Shown one piece after another: positions 37,616-46,272 of a stretch of DNA of 64,000 nt. This stretch comes from Rhizobium sp. NXC24. Lineage in GTDB: Bacteria > Pseudomonadota > Alphaproteobacteria > Rhizobiales > Rhizobiaceae. The stretch covers positions 162,501-226,500 of the forward strand of contig NZ_CP024311.1 of assembly GCF_002944315.1 (NCBI RefSeq), written 5' to 3'. Both the position numbers and the translations under genes were made by a program. The notes below the pieces were generated by a model, which made no database searches, was not told the origin of the DNA, and saw nothing but the letters and a program-made list of their open reading frames with translations. Numbering within the stretch: position 1 is the stretch's first letter; every line of letters starts with the position of its first letter.

Positions 37616-38470
37616 TCAGAGACCGGCCAGTGCCAGCGGTTGCGGGCCGGCGGATGCGTTTGCCGCGGCTTGCGCGGGCTGATCGGAAAGATTGATGGCG
37701 GTCGACGTCATCGTCTCGTCGATCCCGGCGCCATCCTTGTCGGTGCCGTAGATTTCCTTGACCGCCGCGGCCGTCAGCTCTGATGGCTTGCCGTCGAAGA
37801 CGACGCGCCCCGCCGCCATGCCGACGATGCGTTCGCAATAATTGCGCGCCGTATCCAGCGTGTGCAGGTTGGTGATGACGGTGATGCCCTCACGCTCGTT
37901 GATGTCGCGCAGCGCATCCATGACGATCTTGGCGTTCAGCGGATCGAGCGAGGCAATCGGCTCGTCGGCAAGTATCATTTTCGGCTGCTGCATCAGGGCG
38001 CGGGCGATGGCGACGCGCTGCTGCTGGCCACCCGACAGCGTGCCGGCCATCTGCAATGCAGTCTGCTCGATGCCGAGACGTTCGAGTGCCGCAATGGCTT
38101 GGATGCGCTCCTCGCGGCTGAAGATGGAAAGCAGGCTCAGCGTGGTCGAACGCTGGTTCAGGCGACCGAGCATGACGTTGGTGAGAACGTCGAGACGGGG
38201 AACCAGGTTGAACTGCTGGAAGATCATGGCGCAATCGCGCTGCCAGTTGCGCAACGCCCGGCCGCGCAGCTTCGAGACTTCGGTGCCGGCGAAATAGATG
38301 GAGCCGGAGGTCGGATCGGCAAGTCGGTTGATCATGCGCAGCAGCGTGGACTTGCCGGCGCCCGAGCGGCCGATGATGCCGACCATTTGTCCTTGCGGAA
38401 TGTCCAACGTCACGGAATCGACAGCGAGCTTGTTTCCGAACCGGCGCGAGACATTCTTCAGCTCGAACAT
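37616..38470 (-). CDS. phnC: Phosphonate ABC transporter ATP-binding protein PhnC
   Basis: 284 aa. Walker [12 protein letters not shown] is near residue 34, signature [15 protein letters not shown] near 146, Walker [14 protein letters not shown] near 166. The C-terminal 40 residues after the ABC core (Ala/Thr-rich) are longer than in many PhnC. The start at 38470 has ggaaag upstream; the long upstream frame extension lies over the promoter region. First gene of phnCDE1E2. Confidence 0.94.
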   Translation of the reverse strand: MFELKNVSRRFGNKLAVDSVTLDIPQGQMVGIIGRSGAGKSTLLRMINRLADPTSGSIYFAGTEVSKLRGRALRNWQRDCAMIFQQFNLVPRLDVLTNVMLGRLNQRSTTLSLLSIFSREERIQAIAALERLGIEQTALQMAGTLSGGQQQRVAIARALMQQPKMILADEPIASLDPLNAKIVMDALRDINEREGITVITNLHTLDTARNYCERIVGMAAGRVVFDGKPSELTAAAVKEIYGTDKDGAGIDETMTSTAINLSDQPAQAAANASAGPQPLALAGL

Positions 38471-38622
38471 GAGGCTTTCCTTTCGCGGCTGCCCGGCTCC
38501 GCCGCAACAAACGTTGACGTCGGGTCCGCGGAAATCTGTTGGACGAGCGCATAATCCTTCGCTTCGAAGAAGCCTTCGACGCTGCCATGCGCAACGCATT
38601 AGTCCCGGTTCATGAACCTCCA

Positions 38623-38640
38623 ATGTCAGATTTGTGTAAC
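38623..38640 (-). promoter_or_regulatory. Candidate Pho box upstream of phnC
   Basis: On the minus strand the sequence reads gttacac-aaat-ctgacat, two 7-nt half sites with an AAAT spacer. The rhizobial PHO box is CTGTCAT-AAAT-CTGTCAT; the second half matches 6 of 7 and the first only weakly. A third related unit (ttgtaac) lies 4 nt further up. It is about 155 nt before the phnC start. Confidence 0.45.
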
Positions 38641-38765
38641 TGCTGTTACAATTCCTCCCTGTTTGCGCCCTTCCGTAACGGCAACGCAAAAGCCCGAAAA
38701 CCGGGGAGATTTTCGCGCTTCGAAGAGGATTTGCGGGTGGATTGCACGAGGCCCGCGCAGTGGCG

Positions 38766-39383
38766 TCATGCGCCGTAGCGGATCAGGAAATCTTCGGCCG
38801 AAAGGGCGCGGAAATCGGCAAGCGCGGTTCGCAATGTGGCATGATCCCAATCCCACCAGGCAAGCTTGTCCATGCGTTCGCCGACAGCTTCGGTGAAGCG
38901 TTGGCGGATGAGCTTGGCCGGCACGCCGCCGACGATCGTATAGGGGGCGACATCCTTGGAGACAACAGCGCCGGCGCCGATGACCGCACCGTTGCCGACA
39001 GTGACGCCCGGCAGGATGGTGGCGCCATGGCCGATCCAGACGTCGTTGCCGATGGCCACGCGGTTGTCGCGCCGCCAGGTGAAGAATTCCGTCTCCATAT
39101 CGGCATCCGGCCAATAGTCGGCGGCGCGATAGGTGAAGTGATGCAGCGTCGCCCGCCAGGTCGGATGGTTGGTGGCATTGATGCGCACCGCCGCGGCAAT
39201 GTTGACGAATTTGCCGATGGTGGCGCACCAGATCGCGCCATCCTGCATGATGTAGGAGTAATCGCCGATCTCCGTCTCGTCGATGCGGCAGCGGTCGGAG
39301 ACTTCGGTGTAGCGGCCGAGCGTCGAGTTGCTGACGCTCGCGGAGGGGCTGATGAAAGGCGTTTCGCCCAATTTGCGGCTCAT
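38766..39383 (-). CDS. Phosphonate-cluster hexapeptide-repeat transferase
   Basis: 205 aa of left-handed beta-helix type. Hexapeptide turns run through residues about 10-60 and 105-160 ([40 protein letters not shown]), as in acetyltransferases that use acetyl-CoA. A closely related family is tied to phosphonate operons. It overlaps the phnL stop by 4 nt, so it is made together with the C-P lyase genes. The acceptor is unknown; acetylation of aminophosphonates, as for PhnO, is a guess. Confidence 0.87.
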   Translation of the reverse strand: MSRKLGETPFISPSASVSNSTLGRYTEVSDRCRIDETEIGDYSYIMQDGAIWCATIGKFVNIAAAVRINATNHPTWRATLHHFTYRAADYWPDADMETEFFTWRRDNRVAIGNDVWIGHGATILPGVTVGNGAVIGAGAVVSKDVAPYTIVGGVPAKLIRQRFTEAVGERMDKLAWWDWDHATLRTALADFRALSAEDFLIRYGA

Positions 39384-40087
39384 GCGGCGGACTTTCTGGG
39401 CGAAAATTGCGACACGTCGAGAATGCGGCTGCCGACGGCCTCGCGCACTTCCTCGTCATGGAAGATGCCGAGGAGTGCGACGCCGGCCTTTTTCTTCTCT
39501 TCGATCATGTCGACCACGACGGCACGGTTTCTCGCGTCGAGAGAGGCGGTCGGCTCGTCGAGCAGCAAAATGGCGTGATCGGTGATGAAGCCGCGGGCGA
39601 TATTGACGCGCTGCTGTTCGCCGCCGGAGAAGGTGGCGGGCGGCAATTGCCAAAGCTCTTCCGGAAGGTTGAGCTGCGAAAGCAGGTTGCCCGCCCTTTG
39701 GCGAGCGGTCTCGGCACTTTCGCCTCGCGCCAACAGCGGCTCGGCAACCACGTCGATGGCAGCAACGCGCGGCACGGTGCGTAGGAACTGGCTGACATAG
39801 CCCATGGTATGGCGGCGAACTTCCAGCACGGTGCGGGGATCAGCGGCGGCGAGATCGATGATCCTTTCCCGATGCGTCACCAGGATCTGGCCGCTATCGA
39901 CGGCGTAGTTGCCGTAGATCATCTTCAGAAGCGAGCTCTTGCCAATGCCGGAAGGGCCGCCAAGCACCACGCATTCGCCCGATGCGACGGAGAAGGAGAC
40001 ATCGGCGACGACCGGCAGGCGGATGCCATCGCGCAGGTGCATGGTGAAGCTCTTGAAGACTTCGGAAACGACGAGGGGGGTTGCCAT
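39380..40087 (-). CDS. phnL: C-P lyase complex ABC-type subunit PhnL
   Basis: 235 aa with an ABC ATPase core: [17 protein letters not shown] near 43, signature [15 protein letters not shown] near 150, Walker [12 protein letters not shown] near 170. PhnL acts with PhnGHI in the activation of phosphonates, not in transport. ATG 40087 has gagga upstream; the 30-residue extension is not supported. It overlaps the hexapeptide gene by 4 nt and is separated from phnK by 10 nt. Confidence 0.95.
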   Translation of the reverse strand: MATPLVVSEVFKSFTMHLRDGIRLPVVADVSFSVASGECVVLGGPSGIGKSSLLKMIYGNYAVDSGQILVTHRERIIDLAAADPRTVLEVRRHTMGYVSQFLRTVPRVAAIDVVAEPLLARGESAETARQRAGNLLSQLNLPEELWQLPPATFSGGEQQRVNIARGFITDHAILLLDEPTASLDARNRAVVVDMIEEKKKAGVALLGIFHDEEVREAVGSRILDVSQFSPRKSAA

Positions 40088-40097
40088 GGCTTTTTCC

Positions 40098-40874
40098 TCA
40101 GACCTGCAGGATCGAAGAGACGAGCAGTTGCGTATATGGCTCGCGCGGATCGTCGAGCACGCGGTCGGTGAGACCATGTTCGATCACCACACCGTCCTTC
40201 ATGACCATCATGCGGTGCGAAAGCAGCCGGGCGACGGCGAGGTCGTGCGTGACGATGATGGCCGACAGGCCGAGATCGTTGACGAGACCGCGGACGAGAT
40301 CGAGCAGGCGGGCCTGTACGGACACGTCGAGGCCGCCGGTCGGCTCGTCCATGAAGACCAGGCGAGGACCGGTCACCAGATTGCGGGCGATCTGCAGGCG
40401 CTGGCGCATGCCGCCTGAGAAGGCGCGCGGCTGATCGTCGATGCGGTCGGCGTCTATCTCCACGCGTTCCAGCCAGTCGATCGCAGTGTTGCGGATATTG
40501 CCGTAATGCCGGTTGCCGATCGCCATCAGCCGCTCGCCGACATTGGCGCCGGCCGAAACCGTCATGCGCAGGCCGTCGGCGGGGTTCTGATGGACGAAAC
40601 CCCAGTCGGTGCGCATCAGGAAGCGCCGCTCGGCCTCGTTCATGCGGAAGAGATCGCGATAGGTCTCGTCGCGCATATGGTATTCGACGCTGCCGGTGGT
40701 CGGCAGCAGCCGGGTCGAAATGCAATTGAGCAGTGTCGTCTTGCCGGAGCCGGATTCGCCGACGATCGCCAGCACTTCACCAGGCCAGAGGTCGAAGGAC
40801 ACATTGCGGCAACCGATGCGGCTGCCGTAAAATTTCGAGATGTCCTTGACCTTGAGGAGTGGCGTGTCGCTCAT
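40098..40874 (-). CDS. phnK: C-P lyase complex ABC-type subunit PhnK
   Basis: 258 aa. Walker [14 protein letters not shown] is near 38, signature FSGGMRQRLQIARNL near 150, Walker B LVFMDEPTGGLDV near 170, and the switch His VTHDLAVARLL near 210. PhnK docks on the PhnGHIJ core complex through PhnJ. ATG 40874 overlaps the phnJ stop (4 nt). The frame upstream of it is within phnJ and is not used. Confidence 0.95.
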   Translation of the reverse strand: MSDTPLLKVKDISKFYGSRIGCRNVSFDLWPGEVLAIVGESGSGKTTLLNCISTRLLPTTGSVEYHMRDETYRDLFRMNEAERRFLMRTDWGFVHQNPADGLRMTVSAGANVGERLMAIGNRHYGNIRNTAIDWLERVEIDADRIDDQPRAFSGGMRQRLQIARNLVTGPRLVFMDEPTGGLDVSVQARLLDLVRGLVNDLGLSAIIVTHDLAVARLLSHRMMVMKDGVVIEHGLTDRVLDDPREPYTQLLVSSILQV

Positions 40875-41767
40875 TCGGCGGCCTCCTGGTTGGAAGCCAG
40901 CCCATTGGCCACCAGCATGGGGCCGGCATGGCCATGGGCGCGGCGGTCTTCGCAGAAATCGGTGTCGGAGCAGACGAACATCCGCCCGCCCTTGTCGTCG
41001 AGGATCACTTCGTCGAGATAGACCTGCTCGGCGCCGCAGAGCGCACAAGGCTTATCGAAACGCTGCACTTCGAAGGGATGATCCTCGAAATCGAGGCTCA
41101 CGACTTCGGTGTAAGGCGGCACGGCATAGATGCGCTTCTCGCGGCCGGCGCCGAAGAGCTGCAGCGCATCCGACATATGCATTTTCGGATTGTCGAATTT
41201 CGGCGTCGGCGATGGGTCCATCACGTAGCGGCCGGCGACCTTGACCGGATAGGCGTAGGTCGTGGCGATGCGACCGTTGCGGGCGATGTCCTCATAGAGC
41301 TTCACATGCATGAGACCGTACTCTTCGAGCGCATGCATCTTGCGCGTCTCGGTCTCGCGCGGCTCCAGGTAGCGCAGCGGTTCGGGGATCGGCACCTGGT
41401 AGACCAGCACCTGATTGGGGCCGAGCTTGCCTTCCGGGATGCGGTGGCGTGTCTGGATGATGGTCGCCTCGTCCGTGCGGGTGGTGACGGCGACATTGGC
41501 AACCTTCTGGAAGAAGGCTCGGATAGAGACGGCGTTGGTCGTGTCGTCGGCGCCCTGGTCGATGACCTTGAGGACATCATCCGGCCCGATGATCGCGGCA
41601 GTTAACTGTACGCCGCCAGTGCCCCATCCATACGGCATCGGCATTTCGCGTGAGGCGAATGGCACCTGATAGCCGGGAATGGCGATCGCCTTCAGGATGG
41701 CGCGGCGGATCATCCGCTTGGTCTGTTCGTCGAGATAGGCGAAATTATAGGTGGCAAGTTCGGTCAT
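40871..41767 (-). CDS. phnJ: Carbon-phosphorus lyase PhnJ
   Basis: 298 aa. The radical-SAM cysteines fall at 241 and 244 (CALC), 266 (VCSD) and 272 (FCED), the same positions known from the E. coli enzyme, where they form the cluster and the thiyl radical site. PhnJ cleaves the carbon-phosphorus bond and leaves ribosyl 1,2-cyclic phosphate 5-phosphate plus an alkane. The 4-nt overlaps with phnI and phnK show coupled synthesis. Confidence 0.97.
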   Translation of the reverse strand: MTELATYNFAYLDEQTKRMIRRAILKAIAIPGYQVPFASREMPMPYGWGTGGVQLTAAIIGPDDVLKVIDQGADDTTNAVSIRAFFQKVANVAVTTRTDEATIIQTRHRIPEGKLGPNQVLVYQVPIPEPLRYLEPRETETRKMHALEEYGLMHVKLYEDIARNGRIATTYAYPVKVAGRYVMDPSPTPKFDNPKMHMSDALQLFGAGREKRIYAVPPYTEVVSLDFEDHPFEVQRFDKPCALCGAEQVYLDEVILDDKGGRMFVCSDTDFCEDRRAHGHAGPMLVANGLASNQEAAE

Positions 41768-42873
41768 TCGGCTGCCTCCGTCAGGGGATCCTTGCCGCCA
41801 TCGCGGGTGGCTTCGAAGTCGCGGCGCATGCGGCGCACCAGGTCGAGTTCGGCCTGGAAGTCGACATAGTGCGGCAGCTTCAGATGTTCGACGAAGCCGG
41901 TCGCCTGCACGTTGTCGGAATGGGAAATGACGAATTCCTCGTCCTGGGCGGGTGCGACGATATCTTCGCCGAGTTCATCGGCACGGAGCGCCCGGTCGAC
42001 CAGCGACATCGCCATGGCCTTGCGTTCGCTTTGGCCGAAGACGAGGCCGTAACCGCGGGTAAACTGCGGTGGCGCCTTGGCAGAGCCTTTGAACTGGTTG
42101 ACCATCTGGCATTCGGTAACCTGGATGCTACCCAGCGAGACGGCGAAACCGAGTTCCGGCACGTCCAGTTCGACCTCCACTTCACCGATGCGGATTTCGC
42201 CGGTGAAGGGATGGGTGCGGCCATAGCCGCGCTGGGTCGAATAGCCGAGCGCCAGCAGGAAACCTTCGTCGCCGCGCGCAAGCGCCTGCAGGCGCAGATC
42301 GCGGGTCATCGGGAATTCCATCGGTTCGCGCGTCAGGTCACCGGTCTCGTGGTCGATCGGCATCTCTCCGTCGCCCTCGATCAGCCCTTCCTGGCTCAGA
42401 ATTTCCGAGACGCGCATCACACGGCCTTCTTCCGCCGGCCGCTGCATCGGCTCGTCCACCGGCGTATCGGTGAGCAGGCTCGGGTCGAGCAGGCGATGAG
42501 TATAGTCGAAGGTGGGGCCGAGAAGTTGGCCGCCCGGCAGGTCCTTGTAGGTGGCGGAGATGCGGCGCTCGATCTTCATCGCTGACGTATCCAGCGGCTG
42601 GGAATAGCCGAAGCGCGGCAGCGTGGTGCGGTAGGCGCGTAGCAGGAAGATCGCTTCGATCATATCGCCGCGCGCCTGGCGAACCGCAAGGGCTGCCAGC
42701 GTGCGGTCGTAAAGCGAGGCTTCCGCCATGACGCGGTCGACGGCGAGCGCCAATTGCGCCACGATCTGGTCGATGCCGATGGCCGGCAGCGAACGGTCGC
42801 CGCGACGACGATCGGCGAGCAGCCGGTGAGCATTGGCGATGGCGGCTTCGCCGCCTTTAACGGCAACATACAT
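41764..42873 (-). CDS. phnI: C-P lyase complex subunit PhnI
   Basis: 369 aa, near the normal length. Family segments include MYVAVKGGEAAIANAHRLL at the N terminus, SLYDRTLAALAVRQARGD near 75, and YGLVFGQSERKAMAMSLVDR near 270. PhnI provides the nucleosidase activity that, with PhnGHL, links phosphonate to ribose triphosphate. The start follows phnH by 3 nt and the end overlaps phnJ by 4 nt. Confidence 0.96.
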   Translation of the reverse strand: MYVAVKGGEAAIANAHRLLADRRRGDRSLPAIGIDQIVAQLALAVDRVMAEASLYDRTLAALAVRQARGDMIEAIFLLRAYRTTLPRFGYSQPLDTSAMKIERRISATYKDLPGGQLLGPTFDYTHRLLDPSLLTDTPVDEPMQRPAEEGRVMRVSEILSQEGLIEGDGEMPIDHETGDLTREPMEFPMTRDLRLQALARGDEGFLLALGYSTQRGYGRTHPFTGEIRIGEVEVELDVPELGFAVSLGSIQVTECQMVNQFKGSAKAPPQFTRGYGLVFGQSERKAMAMSLVDRALRADELGEDIVAPAQDEEFVISHSDNVQATGFVEHLKLPHYVDFQAELDLVRRMRRDFEATRDGGKDPLTEAAE

Positions 42874-42876
42874 GCG

Positions 42877-43506
42877 TCACATCTCCGTCGCGATGATCTT
42901 GGTGGTGCGCGGCAGGCAAAGGAATTGCCGTCCCGCCGTCAGAACGAGATCGACGCCGCGCGGAAAAAGCGCGCGATTGTCGTTCCAGATGCGCAGGAAC
43001 GTATCGGGCAGGCCGATTGGAGCGATCATGCGGATACCGGCAATGCCGGGACCCGAGAGCGCCAGTTCCTTGCCGCCCTCAAGGGCTGCGATTTCGAGCA
43101 GCAGTGTCGTCGAACGGTCGGGATATTCCTGAGTGCCGACTGCGAACTGGTTGAGGGAAGCGAGCGCCATGCCGGCTTCAATAAAGGCAAAGCGCGCCTC
43201 GATCCTGTCGAATGCCACAGCTGCGCCGGTATGGAAGCTCAGCCATTCCGGCGCGGCCGACTTGGCGAGACTGGACGATAGCCACACCGGCGTATCATGA
43301 TCGCAAAGCGTGAGGCCGATTGCGCCGGCAGCAAAGCCGAGGGGAGCGGGCGTAGCGATATCGGAGGTGATCGTCTGGATGATGCCAGGCCGCGCCATGG
43401 CATCCATCATCATCTTGAAGACGCTCTGCGCGTCGAACACCGGATCGGCGAAACCGCCGGTCAACGCATCGTTGCCGCGCGTCGTAGAGGTGGTGGAAAG
43501 GCTCAT
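42877..43506 (-). CDS. phnH: C-P lyase complex subunit PhnH
   Basis: 209 aa, PLP-transferase-like fold without the PLP lysine in the known family. It shows GGFADPVFDAQSVFKMMMDA near 18 followed by MARPGI, and the C-terminal GIAGIRMIAPIGLPDTFLR and FPRGVDLVLTAGRQFLCLPR. It is a core subunit with PhnG, PhnI and PhnJ. It overlaps the phnG stop by 4 nt. Confidence 0.95.
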   Translation of the reverse strand: MSLSTTSTTRGNDALTGGFADPVFDAQSVFKMMMDAMARPGIIQTITSDIATPAPLGFAAGAIGLTLCDHDTPVWLSSSLAKSAAPEWLSFHTGAAVAFDRIEARFAFIEAGMALASLNQFAVGTQEYPDRSTTLLLEIAALEGGKELALSGPGIAGIRMIAPIGLPDTFLRIWNDNRALFPRGVDLVLTAGRQFLCLPRTTKIIATEM

Positions 43507-43982
43507 TTGTCTTCTCCGCGGACCATGGTGAAGAAATCAACGCGGGTGGCTGCCGTTTCCTCGGCGCGTTTGCGGTCATATTCGGCAATCCGATCGGTGA
43601 CCGGCAGCAGGATGGCTTTCTCGACGAATTCCTTGGTGGCCGTTTGATGCCAGAGCGCGTCAAAGATCGCCGCGAGCCGCACCTTCTCGCGGTCGGTGCC
43701 GAGCGCATGCGCGTGGCCGATCGTACCCGAGGCGAGCTTGACGGTGGCGCGCGTCACAGTGACCTCGCCGAGATTGAAGGGCGAACCGCCGCCGCCGATG
43801 CGGCCGCGCACCATGACGAGCCCGGTTTCCGGTCCTCGTACGGGCTGAACCACGGGTTTGTTGGATAATGCTTCCCAGGCCGCGTCTAGCTCTTCGCGTT
43901 CGGCCCGCGCCAAAAGATCGGCGGCGCGCTTGCGTTCCCGGCGCTCCTGCGCTGCCGCCTCTTGCCTCTGTGCTGAATTCAT
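43503..43982 (-). CDS. phnG: C-P lyase complex subunit PhnG
   Basis: 159 aa. The family core is seen in RKRAADLLARAEREELDAAW near 16, VRGRIGGGGSPFNLGEVTVT near 62 and GHAHALGTDREKVRLAAIFD near 93. It is the first gene of the phnGHIJKL run. ATG 43982 lies after the divergent control region shared with phnF; the 29-residue upstream extension would cover the operator. Confidence 0.95.
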   Translation of the reverse strand: MNSAQRQEAAAQERRERKRAADLLARAEREELDAAWEALSNKPVVQPVRGPETGLVMVRGRIGGGGSPFNLGEVTVTRATVKLASGTIGHAHALGTDREKVRLAAIFDALWHQTATKEFVEKAILLPVTDRIAEYDRKRAEETAATRVDFFTMVRGEDK

Positions 43983-43998
43983 CGCGTCATCCTCAAAA

Positions 43999-44016
43999 TG
44001 TCTATTGATATAGACA
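43999..44016. promoter_or_regulatory. Palindromic operator between phnG and phnF
   Basis: tgtctattgatatagaca, with 6-bp arms TGTCTA / TAGACA, in the 101-nt divergent spacer. Its GTCTA-TAGAC core is the type of site bound by HutC/PhnF-subfamily GntR proteins. PhnF is encoded 68 nt away, so autoregulation and repression of phnG are likely. Confidence 0.68.
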
Positions 44017-44083
44017 ACCATACAAGGTAGTTTTATATTTATTGGCGAGACGTGACAAGCGTGTGACATTAGCAGCAGGCGAT

Positions 44084-44818
44084 ATGGCGGGGCAGAAGGT
44101 ACAAAGACAGACGGGCGTGGCGCTCTGGCGGCAGATCGCCGACCGGATTCGCACGTCGATCAACCACGGCGATTTTGACGACACTGGCATGGTGCCGCCG
44201 GAAACGGCGCTCGCGCTGCAGTTCGGGGTTAACCGGCACACGATACGAAGCGCACTTGCGGCGCTGGCGCAGGAAGGGATCGTCAGGGCCGTGCAGGGGC
44301 GCGGAACTTTGATCGAGCGCAAGGAGCGCCTGAGCTTCCCGATTTCGAAGCGAACGCGGTTTTCGCAAGGCATTGGCGATCAGGTGCGCGAGACCCGTAG
44401 TATCCTGCTGGCCGCCAGCGAGGAGGCTGCGAGTACGGAATTGGCTCGGCAGCTCAAGATCAAGACCGGCACACGGCTTGTGCGCCTGGAAACGCTCGGT
44501 CAGGCGGATCACCGTCCGGTTTCGCGGGCCACAAGCTGGTTCCCGGCGGATCGGTTCGGCGCTATTGCCGAGATCTATCGAACGACCGGATCGATCACCA
44601 AGGCATTTCGTGAGCTTGGCGTGCCGGATTATGTGCGCGTCGTCACCGAAATCACCGCGACGCATGCCGACGAAGGCGATCTGGCCGACCTGCAATTATC
44701 CCCGGGGGCCATCGTGCTGGTTGCACAGGCGCTCAATTCGGATCTTGACCATGTTCCGGTGCAATATTCGATTTCCCGCTTCGCCGCCGACAGGGTCCGT
44801 TTCACCGTCGAGAATTGA
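44084..44818 (+). CDS. phnF: GntR-family regulator PhnF
   Basis: 244 aa. The N-terminal winged helix is near residues 10-75 (ALWRQIADRIRTSINHG, then FGVNRHTIRSALAALAQEGI). The C-terminal UTRA ligand domain follows from about 90 (VRLETLGQADHRPVS, VPVQYSISRFAADRVRFTVE). In other bacteria PhnF controls phosphonate or phosphate uptake genes. It diverges from phnG. The start could be ATG 44084 or the upstream TTG 44042; ATG is preferred since the first 14 residues of the longer form lack similarity. Confidence 0.9.
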   Translation: MAGQKVQRQTGVALWRQIADRIRTSINHGDFDDTGMVPPETALALQFGVNRHTIRSALAALAQEGIVRAVQGRGTLIERKERLSFPISKRTRFSQGIGDQVRETRSILLAASEEAASTELARQLKIKTGTRLVRLETLGQADHRPVSRATSWFPADRFGAIAEIYRTTGSITKAFRELGVPDYVRVVTEITATHADEGDLADLQLSPGAIVLVAQALNSDLDHVPVQYSISRFAADRVRFTVEN

Positions 44819-44824
44819 AAGGCT

Positions 44825-45120
44825 TTAGGAAATCGGTCCAATCCCGCTCGGAGGCCATTGCTGAGCAGCATGGAGAATGCGGAGTATTCGCACCGTTTCG
44901 TCCGCGAGATCGTAAATCAGCAATAGTGTCTATGGACGACCAGCTCTCGCGTTCCCGACACGCGACCAGGACGGCCTGTCATTGGGTGCGCAATAAGCTG
45001 CGCTGATCTCTTGGCGAAAAGTTCGTCAAGCGCGAGCGCGGCGGCGGCGTTATCCGCCTCGATATAAGTGTAAATTGCGCGTCGATCAGCTCTTGCCTCG
45101 AGAGTCCAAACAAGATTCAC
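44825..45120 (-). pseudogene. parE: ParE/RelE-type toxin gene broken by a one-base frameshift
   Basis: ATG 45120 begins a toxin-like sequence, VWTLEARADRRAIYTYIEAD and ending RELVVHRHYC followed by TGA at about 44919. If one base is restored at the HRHY codons (near 44922), the other frame continues as LIYDLADETVRILRILHAAQ then QWPPSGIGPIS and a stop at 44825. That is the normal ParE C terminus, so the intact toxin would be about 98 aa and the present product 67 aa. A true inactivating deletion or a sequencing error are both possible. It overlaps the antitoxin gene by 4 nt. Confidence 0.8.
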
Positions 45121-45407
45121 GAGGGTTTTCCACTTAGCTTGCGGCGTGTTTCTTCCCGCAAAGCAGCGAACTCGGCTTCTACTTCATCGGCTGGAATGAG
45201 ATTGCCGGCATTGGCGGAATCAAGCCCCGCCTGAACTTGCTGACGAAACCAGATGTCGTATTCAGCTTCATTCTGCTGGCGCTTCACGTAGTCGCGCATG
45301 AATGCGCGAAGCAGTTGCGCCGCGGTTTGATCATGCGCCCGCGCCGCCTCGTTGAAGGCAGATTTCAAGTCTTCCTCAACTCGAAACGTGAACGTGGCGT
45401 CTGTCAT
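45117..45407 (-). CDS. Ribbon-helix-helix antitoxin of the broken parDE pair
   Basis: 96 aa. The N terminus MTDATFTFRVEEDLKSAFNE, AARAHDQTAAQLLRAFMRD is a ribbon-helix-helix DNA-binding domain like those of RelB/ParD antitoxins; the acidic C-terminal half would bind the toxin. ATG 45407 follows gaga; an earlier start at 45419 is possible. Its stop overlaps the toxin start. An inverted repeat lies directly upstream and is the likely operator. Confidence 0.83.
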   Translation of the reverse strand: MTDATFTFRVEEDLKSAFNEAARAHDQTAAQLLRAFMRDYVKRQQNEAEYDIWFRQQVQAGLDSANAGNLIPADEVEAEFAALREETRRKLSGKPS

Positions 45408-45419
45408 ATCTGATCTCAT

Positions 45420-45447
45420 GTGTTACACCGTTAGTACAACGTAACAC
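45420..45447. promoter_or_regulatory. Inverted-repeat operator of the broken parDE locus
   Basis: gtgttac at 45420-45426 and gtaacac at 45441-45447 form a 7-bp inverted repeat with a 14-nt spacer, just before the antitoxin start. Such repeats are the usual site for RHH antitoxin autorepression. Confidence 0.6.
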
Positions 45448-45512
45448 GTCATGCCAAATTTCCCACCCCTCTGCCGTCAACCGCATGAGGGGTGGTTTAG
45501 TATTTCTAGATG

Positions 45513-46148
45513 TTAATGCGCGCCCGACATGTCGCCGAGCACTTCCTTGGAAGCAACGGTGGAGTCGGCGTTGAGCTTGTAGACCATCGGTACCCCGGTC
45601 GCGAGGTTGAGCGCCAGGATCTGCTCCTTGGTCAGCCGGTCGAGGACCATGACGAGCGAGCGCAGCGAATTGCCGTGAGCGGCGACCAGCACCTTCTGGC
45701 CGGCGAGAACACGTGGCAGGATTTCCGTGAGGTAGTAGGGCCAGACACGGGCGCCGGTGTCGCGCAAGCTTTCGCCGCCGGGCGGCGGAACATCGTAGGA
45801 GCGGCGCCAGATATGCACCTGCTCTTCGCCCCACTTGGCGCGGGCGTCGTCCTTGTTGAGGCCCGAGAGATCGCCGTAATCGCGCTCGTTCAGCGCCTGA
45901 TCCCTAATGGTCTCGAGGTTGGGCTGGCCGACTTCATTGAGGATGATCTTCAGCGTGTGCTGGGCGCGGACCAGCGCGGAGGTGAAGGCGACGTCGTACT
46001 TGATGCCGTAATCCGCAAGCGCCTTGCCACCGGTCTTGGCTTCTTCAACGCCGAGCTCGGTCAGGTCGGGGTCCTTCCAGCCGGTAAAGAGATTCTTCAA
46101 ATTCCAGTCGCTCTGCCCGTGGCGAACGAGGACGAGAGTACCGCTCAT
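45513..46148 (-). CDS. gpmA: 2,3-bisphosphoglycerate-dependent phosphoglycerate mutase
   Basis: 211 aa. The N-terminal catalytic [19 protein letters not shown] (His about 10) and the second His in [19 protein letters not shown] near 157 are present, together with [19 protein letters not shown] near 85. It interconverts 3- and 2-phosphoglycerate. The length fits the short alphaproteobacterial dPGM. An aggagg lies 8 nt before ATG 46148. It follows dapB on the same strand, with a mosaic repeat in between. Confidence 0.96.
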   Translation of the reverse strand: MSGTLVLVRHGQSDWNLKNLFTGWKDPDLTELGVEEAKTGGKALADYGIKYDVAFTSALVRAQHTLKIILNEVGQPNLETIRDQALNERDYGDLSGLNKDDARAKWGEEQVHIWRRSYDVPPPGGESLRDTGARVWPYYLTEILPRVLAGQKVLVAAHGNSLRSLVMVLDRLTKEQILALNLATGVPMVYKLNADSTVASKEVLGDMSGAH

Positions 46149-46166
46149 GAAATATTCCTCCTTGAT

Positions 46167-46264
46167 AGAGCAATTCCAGGAAAAGTGCGTAGAGGTTTTC
46201 CGTCCGGAATTGCATGAGAACAAAAGGCTGGATCGGTTCAGCAGTTCCGTGCTGAACCGCTCCA
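46167..46264 (+). repeat. Mosaic intergenic repeat, copy 2
   Basis: Begins tagagcaattccaggaaaa and continues ggttttccgtccggaatt, then ends with a hairpin ggttcagca / tgctgaacc around gttccg. It matches copy 1 at 12448-12547 in order and in the first 60 nt, but lies in the opposite orientation. It fills most of the 124-nt dapB-gpmA spacer. Confidence 0.8.
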
Positions 46265-46272
46265 GGATGGGA

